Notes: a model not told the origin generated them from the letters alone. 64,000 nt of DNA from Methylobacterium sp. NMS14P (GCF_028583545.1 NZ_CP087106.1:868001-932000), one strand, 5' to 3'. Shown: positions 36,674-45,918, counted from the stretch's first letter. Translations and numbers: made by a program.

Positions 36674-36990
36674 CGTGCCTCGGCTCCGGCCGCCCGATCA
36701 GTGGGGCGCACCAGATCATAGCGAGTTTTTCCCCGAGCAACCCCTGCAACGCGAACGCGCGCAGGCGCCGACGGACCTTGAATTGCCTTCTTACGAACAG
36801 ATCTGTCGCGACACGACGCGACAACGACCGAACATCGCCATCGAAACTCCAGATCTATCCTCGATCGGTCGCGGAGACGGCGCAAAAGAGACTTCTATCT
36901 TCCCTGTGCGCAAAGCCCTCCGATCCCGGAATGGGTCGCGCCGCCCGAGGAGTCCCGCGTCGGTATCGGGGGCGAGCCCGCGGGGCCGCG
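36674..36990. promoter_or_regulatory. AT-richer intergenic region with perfect inverted repeat
   Basis: 317 bp without a gene. TGTCGCG at 36804-36810 and CGCGACA at 36817-36823 form a perfect 7-bp inverted repeat around ACACGA, typical of a dimeric repressor site. It precedes the start of the chemoreceptor gene at 36673 by about 130 bp. Confidence 0.35.
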
Positions 36991-38214
36991 TCAGCCGGCC
37001 AGGAGCCCCGCGAGATGGGCCACGAGCCGCCGGGCGACCTCGTCCTTGCCGAGCCGCGGCCAGGTCTCCACCGCGCCGTCCCGGCGGATCAGGTGCACCG
37101 TGTTGTCGACGCCGCCCATGACGCCGCCCTCGGCCGACACGTCGTTGGCCACGATCAGGTCGCAGCCCTTCCGGGCGATCTTCGCCCGGGCGTGCTCGAC
37201 GACCGTGTCGGTCTCGGCGGCGAACCCGACCACGAGGGGCGGGCGCCCGGACGGACGGCGCGCGATCGTGGCGAGGATGTCGGGGTTCTCGACCAGCGGC
37301 ATCGGCGCCGGCCCGGTGCCGTCCTTCTTGATCTTCTTGCTGCCCGCCTCTTGCTCCGGGCGCCAGTCGGCGACCGCCGCGGCGAAGACCGCGATGTCGG
37401 CCGGCAGCGCTTCCTCGACGGCGGCCAGCATCTGCCGAGCGGTCTCGACCCGCACGATGGCGACGCCGGGCGGGTCTGGGAGCGCCACCGGCCCGGAGAC
37501 CAGGGTCACGGCGGCACCGGCCGCGGCGGCGGCGGCCGCGATGGCGTGGCCCTGGCGGCCGGAGGAGCGGTTGGCGATGTAGCGGACCGGGTCGATCGGC
37601 TCGTGAGTGGGCCCTGAGGTCACGAGCACCCGGCGGCCGGCCAGGAGCCTATCCCCGGCCGGGGCGCCGAGCATCCGCTCCAGCGCGTCGGCGATCTCGT
37701 TGGGCTCGGCCATGCGCCCGGGCCCGGATTCCGGCTCGGCCATCCGGCCGGCATTGGGGCCGACGATCCGGACGCCGTCGCCCTCCAGGACCGCGCGGTT
37801 CCGGCGGGTGGCTGGGTGCGCCCACATCTGGACGTTCATGGCCGGCGCGATCAGGATCGGCAGGGTCGTGGCCAGCAGGATCGTGGTCGCGAGGTCGGCC
37901 GCGTGGCCGCCGGCCATGCGGGCCATCAGGTTGGCGGTCGCGGGCGCCACCACGACGGCGTCCGCCTGCCGGGCGAGCTTGATGTGGCCGATCTCGGCCT
38001 CGGAGGCCCGGTCGAACAGGTCGGTATGCGCCCGCTCACCCGCGAGCGCGGCCGCCGCCAGCGGCGTCACGAATTCCTGGGCCCCCGCGGTCAGCACCGG
38101 GCAGACGCTGGCGCCCCGCTCGCGCAGCCGCCGGATCAGGTCGAGGGCCTTGTAGGCCGCGATGCCGCCGCCGATGACGAGGAGGACGCGGCGATGGGCG
38201 AGGGTCTCGGTCAT
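36991..38214 (-). CDS. coaBC: Bifunctional phosphopantothenoylcysteine decarboxylase / phosphopantothenate-cysteine ligase
   Basis: 407 residues. Coenzyme A synthesis: CoaB joins cysteine to 4'-phosphopantothenate (CTP-dependent) and CoaC decarboxylates the product with FMN. The CoaC half (about 1-185) has GGGIAAYKALDLIRRL, the catalytic His in EIGHIKLARQAD (H77) and PAMNVQMW (N127). The CoaB half has VTSGPTHEPIDPVRYIANRS and the SKKIKK lysines. The substrate-recognition clamp that in E. coli carries Cys158 (ACG-x-x-G-x-GRM) here reads MAEPESGPGRM, with E160 in the Cys place and a duplicated GRMAEP. Confidence 0.93.
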   Translation of the reverse strand: MTETLAHRRVLLVIGGGIAAYKALDLIRRLRERGASVCPVLTAGAQEFVTPLAAAALAGERAHTDLFDRASEAEIGHIKLARQADAVVVAPATANLMARMAGGHAADLATTILLATTLPILIAPAMNVQMWAHPATRRNRAVLEGDGVRIVGPNAGRMAEPESGPGRMAEPNEIADALERMLGAPAGDRLLAGRRVLVTSGPTHEPIDPVRYIANRSSGRQGHAIAAAAAAAGAAVTLVSGPVALPDPPGVAIVRVETARQMLAAVEEALPADIAVFAAAVADWRPEQEAGSKKIKKDGTGPAPMPLVENPDILATIARRPSGRPPLVVGFAAETDTVVEHARAKIARKGCDLIVANDVSAEGGVMGGVDNTVHLIRRDGAVETWPRLGKDEVARRLVAHLAGLLAG

Positions 38215-38257
38215 GCCGCCGACCCTCTGCGCGCCGGCGCGCGCGCGTCAAGCGGGC

Positions 38258-38980
38258 TCAGGCCGCGGCCGGGACCGCCGGCGCCTTCAGGCCGCCGAAC
38301 CGGCGCTCGCGGCGGCCGAACTCGGCCACGGCCTCGGCGAGGTCGTCCGGCCCGAAATCGGGCCACATCCGCTCGGTGAAGAGCAGCTCGGCGTAGGCCG
38401 CCTCCCACAGCATGAAGTCGGAGAGGCGCCGCTCGCCGCCGGTGCGGATCAGCAGGTCGACGTCGACCGGTGAGCCGTGCATCGCGCCGGCGACCAGATT
38501 GCCGAAGCTCTCGCGCGTCGGCTCCTCGCCGGCGAGGCGCTGCGCCGCCGCGATGATCGCGTCGCGGGCCGAGTAGTCGACGCAGATCCGCAGATGCAGC
38601 CGGGTCCCCGCCGCCGTGGCGGCCTCCGCGGCCGCGATCGCCTGGGGGATGCCGTCGGGCAGACGGTCGCGCCGGCCGACGACGCTGAGGCGGGTGCCGG
38701 TGCGGGCGAGGCGCTGGGTCTCGTTGCGCAGGTACGAGCGCAGGAGCCGCATCAGGCCGCCGACCTCCTCGACCGGCCGCTGCCAATTGTCCGCCGAGAA
38801 GGCGTAGAGCGTGAGCGTGCCGATGCCGTGATCCGGGCAGGCCTCGGCGGTGCGGCGGATCGCCTCGACGCCCCGGTGATGGCCGGCCAGCCGCGGCAGG
38901 CCGCGCTGCGTCGCCCAGCGCCCGTTGCCGTCCATGATGATCGCGGCGTGCAGGGCTCCCGGCACCGCTTCGCTTTGCAT
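38258..38980 (-). CDS. uppS: Undecaprenyl diphosphate synthase (cis-prenyltransferase)
   Basis: 240 residues. It makes the C55 lipid carrier for peptidoglycan and other envelope glycans. Marks: AAIIMDGNGRWATQRGL (catalytic Asp), HHRGVEAIRR, LYAFSADNWQRP, DLLIRTGGERRLSDFMLWE and the final MWPDFGPDDL. ATG 38980 follows GGGAGA at proper spacing and gives the family length; the in-frame ATG at 38998 has no ribosome-binding site. The start codon lies inside a 17-bp operator-like dyad (38972-38988) that resembles the one before the regulator operon. Confidence 0.93.
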   Translation of the reverse strand: MQSEAVPGALHAAIIMDGNGRWATQRGLPRLAGHHRGVEAIRRTAEACPDHGIGTLTLYAFSADNWQRPVEEVGGLMRLLRSYLRNETQRLARTGTRLSVVGRRDRLPDGIPQAIAAAEAATAAGTRLHLRICVDYSARDAIIAAAQRLAGEEPTRESFGNLVAGAMHGSPVDVDLLIRTGGERRLSDFMLWEAAYAELLFTERMWPDFGPDDLAEAVAEFGRRERRFGGLKAPAVPAAA

Positions 38981-38988
38981 CGTAAAGT
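38972..38988. promoter_or_regulatory. Operator-like dyad at the uppS start codon
   Basis: GCTTTGCATCGTAAAGT matches the perfect dyad at 40089-40105 at 15 of 17 positions and covers the uppS ATG. Probable binding site of the winged-helix protein encoded 76 bp upstream; binding here would also mask translation initiation of uppS at the DNA/transcription level. Confidence 0.4.
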
Positions 38989-39056
38989 CTCCCGGCATGG
39001 GCGTGGCGTAGAGGTCTATCGAAACGGGGTTAACATTCCCGGCGGGACGGGCGGTC

Positions 39057-39446
39057 TCACGCCGTTTTCGTGGCCGGATCGAGGCCGCGAACACCGGATT
39101 CGGGGCCGCGCTCGGCCGCCTCCGCGGCGTCGCGCACCACCTGTTCCAGCACGCCGAGATAGCCGATGAAGCGCTGACGCCCGACCGCGGTGAGGCGGCA
39201 GATCGTCTGCGACCGGTTCTGCGCGAAGCGCTTCTCAAGGCTCACCAGGTCCGCCTCGCTCAGCACCGCGAGGTGGCGGCTCAGGTTGCCGTCGGTGAGC
39301 CCGCACAGGCGCTTGAGATCCGGGAAAGGCAGCCCCTTCGGGTGGGCCACCAGGGAGGTCAGCACGCTGAGGCGCGCCCGCTCGTGGATGATCCTGTCGA
39401 GCCCCTCGTAGGAGAAGCGCCCGTCGGAACGGTCAGCGGTCGTCAT
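39057..39446 (-). CDS. Small winged-helix transcriptional regulator (HTH_34/ArsR-like)
   Basis: 129 residues. The winged helix at about 15-95 contains HERARLSVLTSLVAHPKGLPF and the helix-turn-helix FPDLKRLCGLTDGNLSRHLAVLSEADLV, followed by the wing ending RLTAVGRQRFIGYL. There is no metal-site cysteine pattern of classical ArsR. The start codon overlaps the end of the upstream membrane-protein gene by 14 bp, a pairing typical of small regulators that control their membrane partner. Likely operators are the 17-bp dyads at 40089 and 38972. Confidence 0.82.
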   Translation of the reverse strand: MTTADRSDGRFSYEGLDRIIHERARLSVLTSLVAHPKGLPFPDLKRLCGLTDGNLSRHLAVLSEADLVSLEKRFAQNRSQTICRLTAVGRQRFIGYLGVLEQVVRDAAEAAERGPESGVRGLDPATKTA

Positions 39447-40050
39447 CGAAGGCCCGGGCCCCGTGATGGATGATCGCGGCCAGCCACGCTTGGCCGAACA
39501 GGAAGGGCAGGCCCATCGTCCAGGGCGACAGGGCCCGCGTCTCGGCCGAGACCGCCAGCACGGCGAGCCCGGCCAGCAGGTACCAGGCCCCGACGCCCTG
39601 GACCGCCCGGGGGAGGATCCGCGCCGAGGCGAACAGGCCGAGGCCGACCAGCACCTGCCAGAGACCCGGCAGCATCCAGACCTCGCCGGGGGCGAAGCGG
39701 GCGATGACCAGGGCGAGGCAGGCCCCCGCGCCCGCGGCCGGCAGGAACACCTCGATGGCGTTCCACACCATGGCGTCGGCGAGGCCGGAATGGAGGCGCC
39801 GGCTGCGGCGTACCGCCTCGACGCCGATCATCGCGAAGGCCGCCAGGGCCGCCGCGATCCAGAGGCCGAAGAACAGGCCCGGCCGCGCCGCGGGGTCGCC
39901 GAGCCACAGGGCCTGCCCCGCCGCGCAGGCGAGCGCGAGGCCGCCGGTGCCGGCGACCGTCGCCGCGCCCAATCCGCGGAACGCCGTATCGCGGGCGATC
40001 TGCGAGCGGATGGCCACGATGTCGGCCAGCGCCTTGTCCAGGTCCTGCAT
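39433..40050 (-). CDS. Multi-pass membrane protein, partner of winged-helix regulator
   Basis: 205 residues with about six hydrophobic segments (roughly 28-50, 58-80, 90-115, 122-138, 145-162, 172-195) and a short cytosolic N terminus beginning MQDLDKALADIVAIRSQIARD. No known transporter motif. Its gene overlaps the regulator gene, suggesting they are expressed and function together, possibly as a membrane sensor or target of the regulator. The start is ATG 40050; a TTG three codons earlier is an alternative. A perfect 17-bp dyad lies 39 bp upstream. Confidence 0.7.
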   Translation of the reverse strand: MQDLDKALADIVAIRSQIARDTAFRGLGAATVAGTGGLALACAAGQALWLGDPAARPGLFFGLWIAAALAAFAMIGVEAVRRSRRLHSGLADAMVWNAIEVFLPAAGAGACLALVIARFAPGEVWMLPGLWQVLVGLGLFASARILPRAVQGVGAWYLLAGLAVLAVSAETRALSPWTMGLPFLFGQAWLAAIIHHGARAFDDDR

Positions 40051-40088
40051 GTGCCTCAAGCCCCCGGCTGCAGCATGCCGTGCACCTC

Positions 40089-40105
40089 ACTTTGCATCGC
40101 AAAGT
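40089..40105. promoter_or_regulatory. Perfect 17-bp operator-like dyad upstream of regulator operon
   Basis: ACTTTGCATCGCAAAGT: two 7-bp arms (ACTTTGC/GCAAAGT) around ATC. It lies 39 bp before the membrane-protein start, where a repressor would cover the promoter or leader of its own operon. A 15/17 copy sits on the uppS start codon. Confidence 0.6.
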
Positions 40106-40363
40106 ATCGCCGGGGTCGGCCCACGGCAAGCCGTTTTCCCGCGTGCGGACGCCGATCTTCTCAGCATCCGGGACCGCGGTCGAGTTCGCTCCCGGGTGAA
40201 TTCTACCTAACGGTTGTATTCGCCACACCGTCTTTAGTGGAAGGGCGCGGCGCTCCGGCGGCGGGCCGCGGCGGGTCGGCGGTACGGCCGGCGGCCGACG
40301 AAAGCCGTCAAACCGCACCGGCGCAGGGTTTCTCGGAGCGCGGTCCGGGCCCATATTGTTCTC

Positions 40364-43117
40364 ATGCCCGCACCGAAGAAACCGCGCGCCGCCTCCGTGA
40401 CGGCCACGTCCGCCAAGGCGTCGAAGCCCGAGCTGAAGCCCCTGGACACCTATCTGGCGGAGCTCCTGAACCCGGCGCTCAACCGGAACCGTCCGGCCGT
40501 CGTCGAGCCGCCCCCCGAGGCGCCCGCGCGGCCCGGCCGCAAGGCGGGCGGCGGGAAGGGCGTTCCGAAGGACCGGGCCGCCAAGGCCGCGACCCGGAGG
40601 GCCGAGATCGCCCGCGACGGCTTCGCGGAGGCGCCGCAGGCCGGCTACGCGCTCGGCGACGCCGCGGATGTCGACCCGCGCCTGGCGCAAGCGCTCGGCC
40701 TCACGCCGCCCGAGGACGGCCCGGTGCCGGAAGGCGCCGACCTGCCGGATCCCGGCGGCGACGGCGGCGCCTCGGCGACGGTCTCGGCCCTGGAGCGGCT
40801 GCTCACCGAGGGCAACCCGCTGTTCAAGGACGGCCAGACCTGGACGCCGCACCGTCCGGAGCGCCCGCAGAAATCCGAGGGCGGCGTCCGGTTCACGCTG
40901 AAATCCGAGTTCACGCCGGCCGGCGACCAGCCGAAGGCCATCGCCGAACTGGTCGGCGGCGTGAAGGCGCTGGAGCGCGACCAGGTGCTGCTGGGCGTCA
41001 CCGGCTCGGGCAAGACCTTCACGATGGCCAAGATCATCGAGGAGACGCAGCGCCCGGCGCTGATCCTCGCGCCCAACAAGACGCTCGCCGCGCAGCTCTA
41101 CGGCGAGTTCAAGGCCTTCTTCCCCGACAATGCGGTCGAGTACTTCGTCTCCTACTACGACTACTACCAGCCCGAGGCCTACGTCCCGCGCTCCGACACG
41201 TTCATCGAGAAGGAATCCTCGATCAACGAGCAGATCGACCGGATGCGCCACGCCGCCACCCGCGCCCTGCTGGAGCGCGACGACGTGATCATCGTCGCCT
41301 CGGTCTCGTGCATCTACGGTATCGGCTCGGTCGAGACCTACACGGCGATGTCGTTCACGGTCTCCCTCGGCGAGCGGATCGAGCAGCGCCAGCTGATCGC
41401 CGACCTCGTGGCGCTCCAGTACAAGCGCATCCAGTCGGATTTCGCCCGCGGCACTTTCCGGGTCCGCGGCGATTCGATCGAGCTGTGGCCGGCCCACTTG
41501 GAAGACCGCGGCTGGCGGATCGGCCTGTTCGGCGACGAGGTCGAGAGCATCGTCGAGTTCGACCCGCTCACCGGCAAGACGATCTCCGAGCTGAAGTTCG
41601 TGAAGGTCTACGCCAACTCGCACTACGTGACGCCGCGCCCGACGCTGCAGCAGGCGATCAAGGGCATCAAGCACGAGCTGAAGGGCCGGATCGAGGAGCT
41701 GACCAAGATGGGCCGCCTCATCGAGGCGCAGCGCATCGACCAGCGCTGCACCTTCGACATCGAGATGATCGAGGCCACCGGCGCCTGCAACGGCATCGAG
41801 AACTACTCCCGCTACCTCACCGGCCGGAAGCCCGGCGAGCCGCCGCCGACCCTGTTCGAGTACCTGCCCGACAACGCCCTGGTGTTCACCGACGAGAGCC
41901 ACGTCACCGTGCCGCAGATCGGCGGCATGTACCGGGGCGACTTCCGCCGCAAGGCGACGCTGGCCGAGTACGGCTTCCGGCTGCCCTCCTGCCTGGACAA
42001 CCGCCCGCTCCGCTTCGAGGAGTGGGACGCGATGCGGCCGATGACGGTCCACGTCTCGGCGACGCCCGGCAAGTGGGAGATGGAGCAGACCGGCGGCGTC
42101 TTCGCCGAGCAGGTGATCCGCCCGACCGGGCTGGTCGACCCGGTGATCGAGATCCGCCCGGCCCGCAGCCAGGTCGACGACCTGCTGGGCGAGGTCCGCG
42201 AGGTGGCGCAGGCCGGCTACCGGACGCTCGTGACGACGCTGACCAAGCGCATGGCCGAGGACCTCACCGAGTACCTGCACGAGAACAGCGTCCGGGTGCG
42301 CTACATGCACTCCGACATCGACACGCTGGAGCGGATCGAGATCATCCGCGACCTGCGGCTCGGCGCCTTCGACGTGCTGATCGGCATCAACCTGCTGCGC
42401 GAGGGCCTCGACATCCCGGAATGCGCCCTGGTGGCGATCCTCGACGCCGACAAGGAGGGCTTCCTGCGCTCGGAGACGTCGCTGATCCAGACCATCGGCC
42501 GCGCCGCCCGCAACGCCGACGCGCGCTGCATCCTGTACGCCGACAACATCACCGGCTCGATGGAGCGGGCGATGGCCGAGACAGAGCGCCGCCGCGCCAA
42601 GCAGCTCGCCTACAACGAGGAGCACGGGATCACGCCGCAGAGCGTGAAGCGCGGCATCGCCGACATCCTGAGCAGCGTGTTCGAGCGCGACCACGTGCAG
42701 GTCGACACCGGGCTGGCCAAGGACGCCATCACGGTGGGCCACAACCTCAAGGCCGTGATGGCGGACCTCGAGAAGCGCATGCGGGCGGCCGCCGCCGACC
42801 TCGACTTCGAGGAGGCGGCGCGGCTGCGCGACGAGCTGAAGCGGCTCCAGGCGACCGAGCTGCTGGTCTCCGACGACCCGATGGCGCGGCAGAGCGACGT
42901 GGAGCGCGAGGCGGGGAAGTTCGGCCGGAAGGCGCCGCGAGGGGGCAGCCGCATCGCCAGGCCCGACCTCGACAACATGGGCCCGGGGACGGACCGGGAG
43001 CTGCCGGTGGGCGGCGCGGCGCCGGTCTGGCAGGAGCGGCCGAAGCCGCGCTCGACGCAGGGGCTCGGCGGTCAGAAGCCCAAGTACAAGGGCGGCGGCG
43101 GTCGGCGGCGGGGCTGA
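40364..43117 (+). CDS. uvrB: Excinuclease ABC subunit B
   Basis: 917 residues. The damage-verifying helicase of nucleotide excision repair. The core is complete: Walker [11 protein letters not shown] (211-220), the beta-hairpin segment [12 protein letters not shown], the [16 protein letters not shown] motif, [21 protein letters not shown], and the C-terminal UVR coiled coil [25 protein letters not shown] that contacts UvrA/UvrC. The Walker A site is ~170 residues later than in E. coli UvrB because of an N-terminal Pro/Lys/Ala-rich extension, probably disordered. No ribosome-binding site is evident at ATG 40364. Confidence 0.95.
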   Translation: MPAPKKPRAASVTATSAKASKPELKPLDTYLAELLNPALNRNRPAVVEPPPEAPARPGRKAGGGKGVPKDRAAKAATRRAEIARDGFAEAPQAGYALGDAADVDPRLAQALGLTPPEDGPVPEGADLPDPGGDGGASATVSALERLLTEGNPLFKDGQTWTPHRPERPQKSEGGVRFTLKSEFTPAGDQPKAIAELVGGVKALERDQVLLGVTGSGKTFTMAKIIEETQRPALILAPNKTLAAQLYGEFKAFFPDNAVEYFVSYYDYYQPEAYVPRSDTFIEKESSINEQIDRMRHAATRALLERDDVIIVASVSCIYGIGSVETYTAMSFTVSLGERIEQRQLIADLVALQYKRIQSDFARGTFRVRGDSIELWPAHLEDRGWRIGLFGDEVESIVEFDPLTGKTISELKFVKVYANSHYVTPRPTLQQAIKGIKHELKGRIEELTKMGRLIEAQRIDQRCTFDIEMIEATGACNGIENYSRYLTGRKPGEPPPTLFEYLPDNALVFTDESHVTVPQIGGMYRGDFRRKATLAEYGFRLPSCLDNRPLRFEEWDAMRPMTVHVSATPGKWEMEQTGGVFAEQVIRPTGLVDPVIEIRPARSQVDDLLGEVREVAQAGYRTLVTTLTKRMAEDLTEYLHENSVRVRYMHSDIDTLERIEIIRDLRLGAFDVLIGINLLREGLDIPECALVAILDADKEGFLRSETSLIQTIGRAARNADARCILYADNITGSMERAMAETERRRAKQLAYNEEHGITPQSVKRGIADILSSVFERDHVQVDTGLAKDAITVGHNLKAVMADLEKRMRAAAADLDFEEAARLRDELKRLQATELLVSDDPMARQSDVEREAGKFGRKAPRGGSRIARPDLDNMGPGTDRELPVGGAAPVWQERPKPRSTQGLGGQKPKYKGGGGRRRG

Positions 43118-43133
43118 CCCGGCCGCCGGGGCC

Positions 43134-43352
43134 TCAGGCGGCCTCGCTGCCCCGGCCGAGACCGTGCCCCCGCCCGGCCTCGCCGGCATCGACGATCGCC
43201 TCCGCGATGCGGACCACGAGGATGTTGCAGGCCTCGTCGAAGGCCTGGGAATCCGCGCGGACCGCCGCCTCGACGACGGCCCCCGCCCGCTCGCGCACGA
43301 TCTCGCGGGCTGTGCGCAGCGCGTCGGCGTAGGGCTCAAACGGTCGGGGCAT
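43134..43352 (-). CDS. Hypothetical small helical protein
   Basis: 72 residues, MPRPFEPYADALRTAREIVRE at the start, all helix, with a Gly-rich C terminus. CGGAG lies 8-9 bases before the ATG. No family recognised. It converges with uvrB (16 bp) and is divergent from the ankyrin gene. Confidence 0.5.
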   Translation of the reverse strand: MPRPFEPYADALRTAREIVRERAGAVVEAAVRADSQAFDEACNILVVRIAEAIVDAGEAGRGHGLGRGSEAA

Positions 43353-43486
43353 TGTCGCGCTCCGGAGACGCCGGGCCGCGCCCGGATTGGCGGCTGGAAC
43401 GAGCCGGGCGATGAAACTGTTCCCGCCGCCGCTGGACGTCGATGCCGCAGCGGCCCAGATCAGCCGCGATGAGAGACGAGCACGCG

Positions 43487-44020
43487 ATGGCCTCAGAGAC
43501 GAACACGCCCCCGACCCTCGACGACGAGACCCTGGCCTTCGCGGCCCGGGTCTTCCAGTACGCGCGGCTGGGCCACGCCGAGGAACTCGCCGACCTGTTC
43601 GGACAGGGGCTGCCGGCGAACCTGCGGAACGACAAGGGCGACAGCCTGCTGATGCTGGCCGCCTATAACGGCCAGGCGGACGCCGCCCGGGTGATCCTGG
43701 AGGCCGGCGGCGACCCGGAACTCGCCAACGACCGCGGCCAGACGCCGCTCGCCGGCGCGGCCTTCAAGAACGACCTCGCCGTCGCGCAGCTCCTGCTCCG
43801 GCACGGCGCCGCGGTGGACGGGACCGGCGACGGCACCCGCACGGCGCTGATGACCGCGGCGATGTTCGACCGCACCGAGATGGTCGACCTGCTCCTCCAG
43901 CACGGCGCCGACCCGGATCGCCGCGACGCCTCCGGCCAGAGCGCCGCCGACATGGCCCGGGCGATGGGCGCCCAGGCGACGCCGGCGCAGCTCGAAGCGG
44001 CGCCCCGGCGGCAGGCGTGA
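43487..44020 (+). CDS. Ankyrin-repeat protein
   Basis: 177 residues with about four ankyrin repeats between residues 25 and 160. Typical units are LLMLAAYNGQADAARVILEAGGDPE, then TPLAGAAFKNDLAVAQLLLRHGAAVD and TALMTAAMFDRTEMVDLLLQHGADPD. No signal peptide. Ankyrin proteins mediate protein contacts; the partner is unknown. ATG 43487 is preferred over earlier in-frame ATGs (43442, 43469) because of the GAGACGAG upstream and the repeat boundary. The PQQ enzyme gene follows with a 59-bp gap. Confidence 0.82.
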   Translation: MASETNTPPTLDDETLAFAARVFQYARLGHAEELADLFGQGLPANLRNDKGDSLLMLAAYNGQADAARVILEAGGDPELANDRGQTPLAGAAFKNDLAVAQLLLRHGAAVDGTGDGTRTALMTAAMFDRTEMVDLLLQHGADPDRRDASGQSAADMARAMGAQATPAQLEAAPRRQA

Positions 44021-44079
44021 GGCCGCGTCGCGAGAACACCTGTTCGGGCGCGACGGGCGCCGCACACGGGAGCACAGCT

Positions 44080-45837
44080 TTGTCGCGATGGATCGGGGCC
44101 GCCCTGCTGGCCTGCCTTGCCGGAACCGCCTCCCTCGGCTCGGCCTCCGCCGCCGAGACGCCCTGGCCGGCCTTCGGGCACGACCCGAGCAACCGGAACT
44201 ACTCCGACCTGACCCAGATCGACCGCGACACGGTCGGCCGGCTGCGTCCCGCCTGGATCTTCCAGACCGGGGTCACCGGCTACTTCCAGGCCCAGCCGGT
44301 GATGGTGGACGGCACCCTCTACGTCTCCACGACGCAGAACAACGTCGCGGCCCTCGACGCGAAGACCGGGAAGCCCCTCTGGACCTACACCCACAGGCCG
44401 CGCACCGAGAAGATCTTCGGGCCGCCCTCCAACCGCGGGGTCGCGGTGTCGGGGGGCCTCGTCTACGAGGCGACCATGGACGGGCAGCTGATCGCCCTGG
44501 ACGCCAGGACCGGCAGGATCGTCTGGGAGAAGGAGGCGGTGCGCCCGGAGGAGGGCGAGACCGAGACCGCCTCGGGCCTCGCCGCGACGCTCGGCGGCAA
44601 GCCCGTCCAGGGTTCGAGCCGCCTCGGCTTCAAGATGCCGCCGCTCGTCGCCGACGGGCTCGTCATCGTCGGCGTCACCGGCGCCGGCTACGGGCTCCAC
44701 ATCGAGGACGAGGCGGGCGGCCTCGACGGCGGCTCTGTGGTCGGCATCGAGGGCGGCTACGGGCGGCGCGGCTGGCTCGCGGCCTACGACGCGAAGACCG
44801 GCGACGAGCGCTGGCGCTGGTACGTCACGCCCTCGGAAGGCTGGGAGGGCGGCTTCGTGGAGAGGACCGCCGACGGCACGCCGCTCCACCGCGACATCGC
44901 CGCCGAGAAGGCGGCGGCCCCCGCCAACCGCGACGCCTGGCGGGTGGGCGGCGGGTCCCTCTGGATGACCCCCGCCTACGATCCCGATCTCGGCCTGATC
45001 TTCCTCGGCACCGGCAACCCGGCGCCGCAGAATTTCGGCCTGTCGCGTCCGGGGGACAACCTCTACACGATGTGCCTCGTCGCCCTCGACGTGAAGACCG
45101 GCAAGCTCCGCTGGTACTTCCAGCAGGTGCCGCACGACGAGTGGGGCTACGACGTCGCCGCGCCGCCCTTCCTGCTGGACATGCCCGGCGGCGCCAGGGC
45201 GGTGGCCTCGGCGAGCAAGACCGGCTGGATCTACGTCCACGACCGCGCCACGGGGAAGCTGCTCGCGCGCTCGGCCCCGCTCATCGAGCAGAAGAACCTG
45301 TTCGCGCCGCCGACCCCGCAGGGCACCGTGGTGGCGCCCGGCCCCCTCGGCGCGGTCTCGTGGCCGCCGACCGCCTACGACGGGACGCGCGCCTACGTCC
45401 AGGTCCGCCACGGGGCGACGACCTACACGGTGAAGACCGTGCCGGCCGCCGCGGGGCGTCCGGAGATCCGCTACACGGAGACCGGGGAGGCCAAAGGCGA
45501 GCCGTCCTTCAGCACGCTCACCGCCGTCGACCTCGCGGAGGGCGGCCGGATCGCGTGGTCGGTCCGCAGCGCGAGCCGGCTGTCCGGGGGCACGCTGGCG
45601 ACCGCCGGCGGGCTCGTCTTCTCGGGCGAGGAGGACGGCCATCTCGACGCCCACGACGCGCGGGACGGCCGGACCCTCTGGCGCTTCCAGTGCGGCGCCG
45701 GCATCAGCGGACCGGCGATGACCTACGCGCTGGACGGCAAGCAGTACGTCGCGGTAGCGGCGGGCGGCGCCTCCTTCACCAAGGCGTCGGGCTTCGGCAC
45801 CGGCGATGCGCTCCTGGTCTTCGCGCTGCCCGACTGA
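44080..45837 (+). CDS. PQQ-dependent dehydrogenase (quinoprotein alcohol dehydrogenase family)
   Basis: 585 residues with TTG 44080 as start: CGGGAGC lies 7-12 bases upstream and the signal peptide MSRWIGAALLACLAGTASLGSASA follows at once. An earlier GTG (44017) would hide the signal. The mature protein is an eight-bladed propeller with tryptophan-docking repeats (for example ALDAKTGKPLWTY, LDVKTGKLRWYF, HDARDGRTLWRF), and has the candidate catalytic Asp in RPGDNLYT. The adjacent Cys-Cys pair that stacks on PQQ in methanol and ethanol dehydrogenases is missing: the segment before NRGVA reads IFGPPS. No cytochrome domain is fused. The substrate is presumably a periplasmic alcohol or aldehyde, not identified. 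Confidence 0.88.
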   Translation: MSRWIGAALLACLAGTASLGSASAAETPWPAFGHDPSNRNYSDLTQIDRDTVGRLRPAWIFQTGVTGYFQAQPVMVDGTLYVSTTQNNVAALDAKTGKPLWTYTHRPRTEKIFGPPSNRGVAVSGGLVYEATMDGQLIALDARTGRIVWEKEAVRPEEGETETASGLAATLGGKPVQGSSRLGFKMPPLVADGLVIVGVTGAGYGLHIEDEAGGLDGGSVVGIEGGYGRRGWLAAYDAKTGDERWRWYVTPSEGWEGGFVERTADGTPLHRDIAAEKAAAPANRDAWRVGGGSLWMTPAYDPDLGLIFLGTGNPAPQNFGLSRPGDNLYTMCLVALDVKTGKLRWYFQQVPHDEWGYDVAAPPFLLDMPGGARAVASASKTGWIYVHDRATGKLLARSAPLIEQKNLFAPPTPQGTVVAPGPLGAVSWPPTAYDGTRAYVQVRHGATTYTVKTVPAAAGRPEIRYTETGEAKGEPSFSTLTAVDLAEGGRIAWSVRSASRLSGGTLATAGGLVFSGEEDGHLDAHDARDGRTLWRFQCGAGISGPAMTYALDGKQYVAVAAGGASFTKASGFGTGDALLVFALPD

Positions 45838-45918
45838 CCGCGGCCGCGCGGCGGATCGCGGGGGCCGCCGGCGGCGTCCTCGGCGGCCGGCGGGACGATC
45901 CCCGACGCGGCCCCGCGG

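Noticed and set aside
40109..40363. SOS/LexA box (GTTC-N7-GTTC) before uvrB
   Set aside because: No copy with the right spacing was found in the 255-bp gap; GTTCGCTCCCGGGTG does not fit.
39443..43339. About 1300-codon frame antisense to uvrB and across the membrane-protein gene
   Set aside because: Low-complexity His/Val/Leu/Asp repeats from codon bias of uvrB; ends run through unrelated genes.
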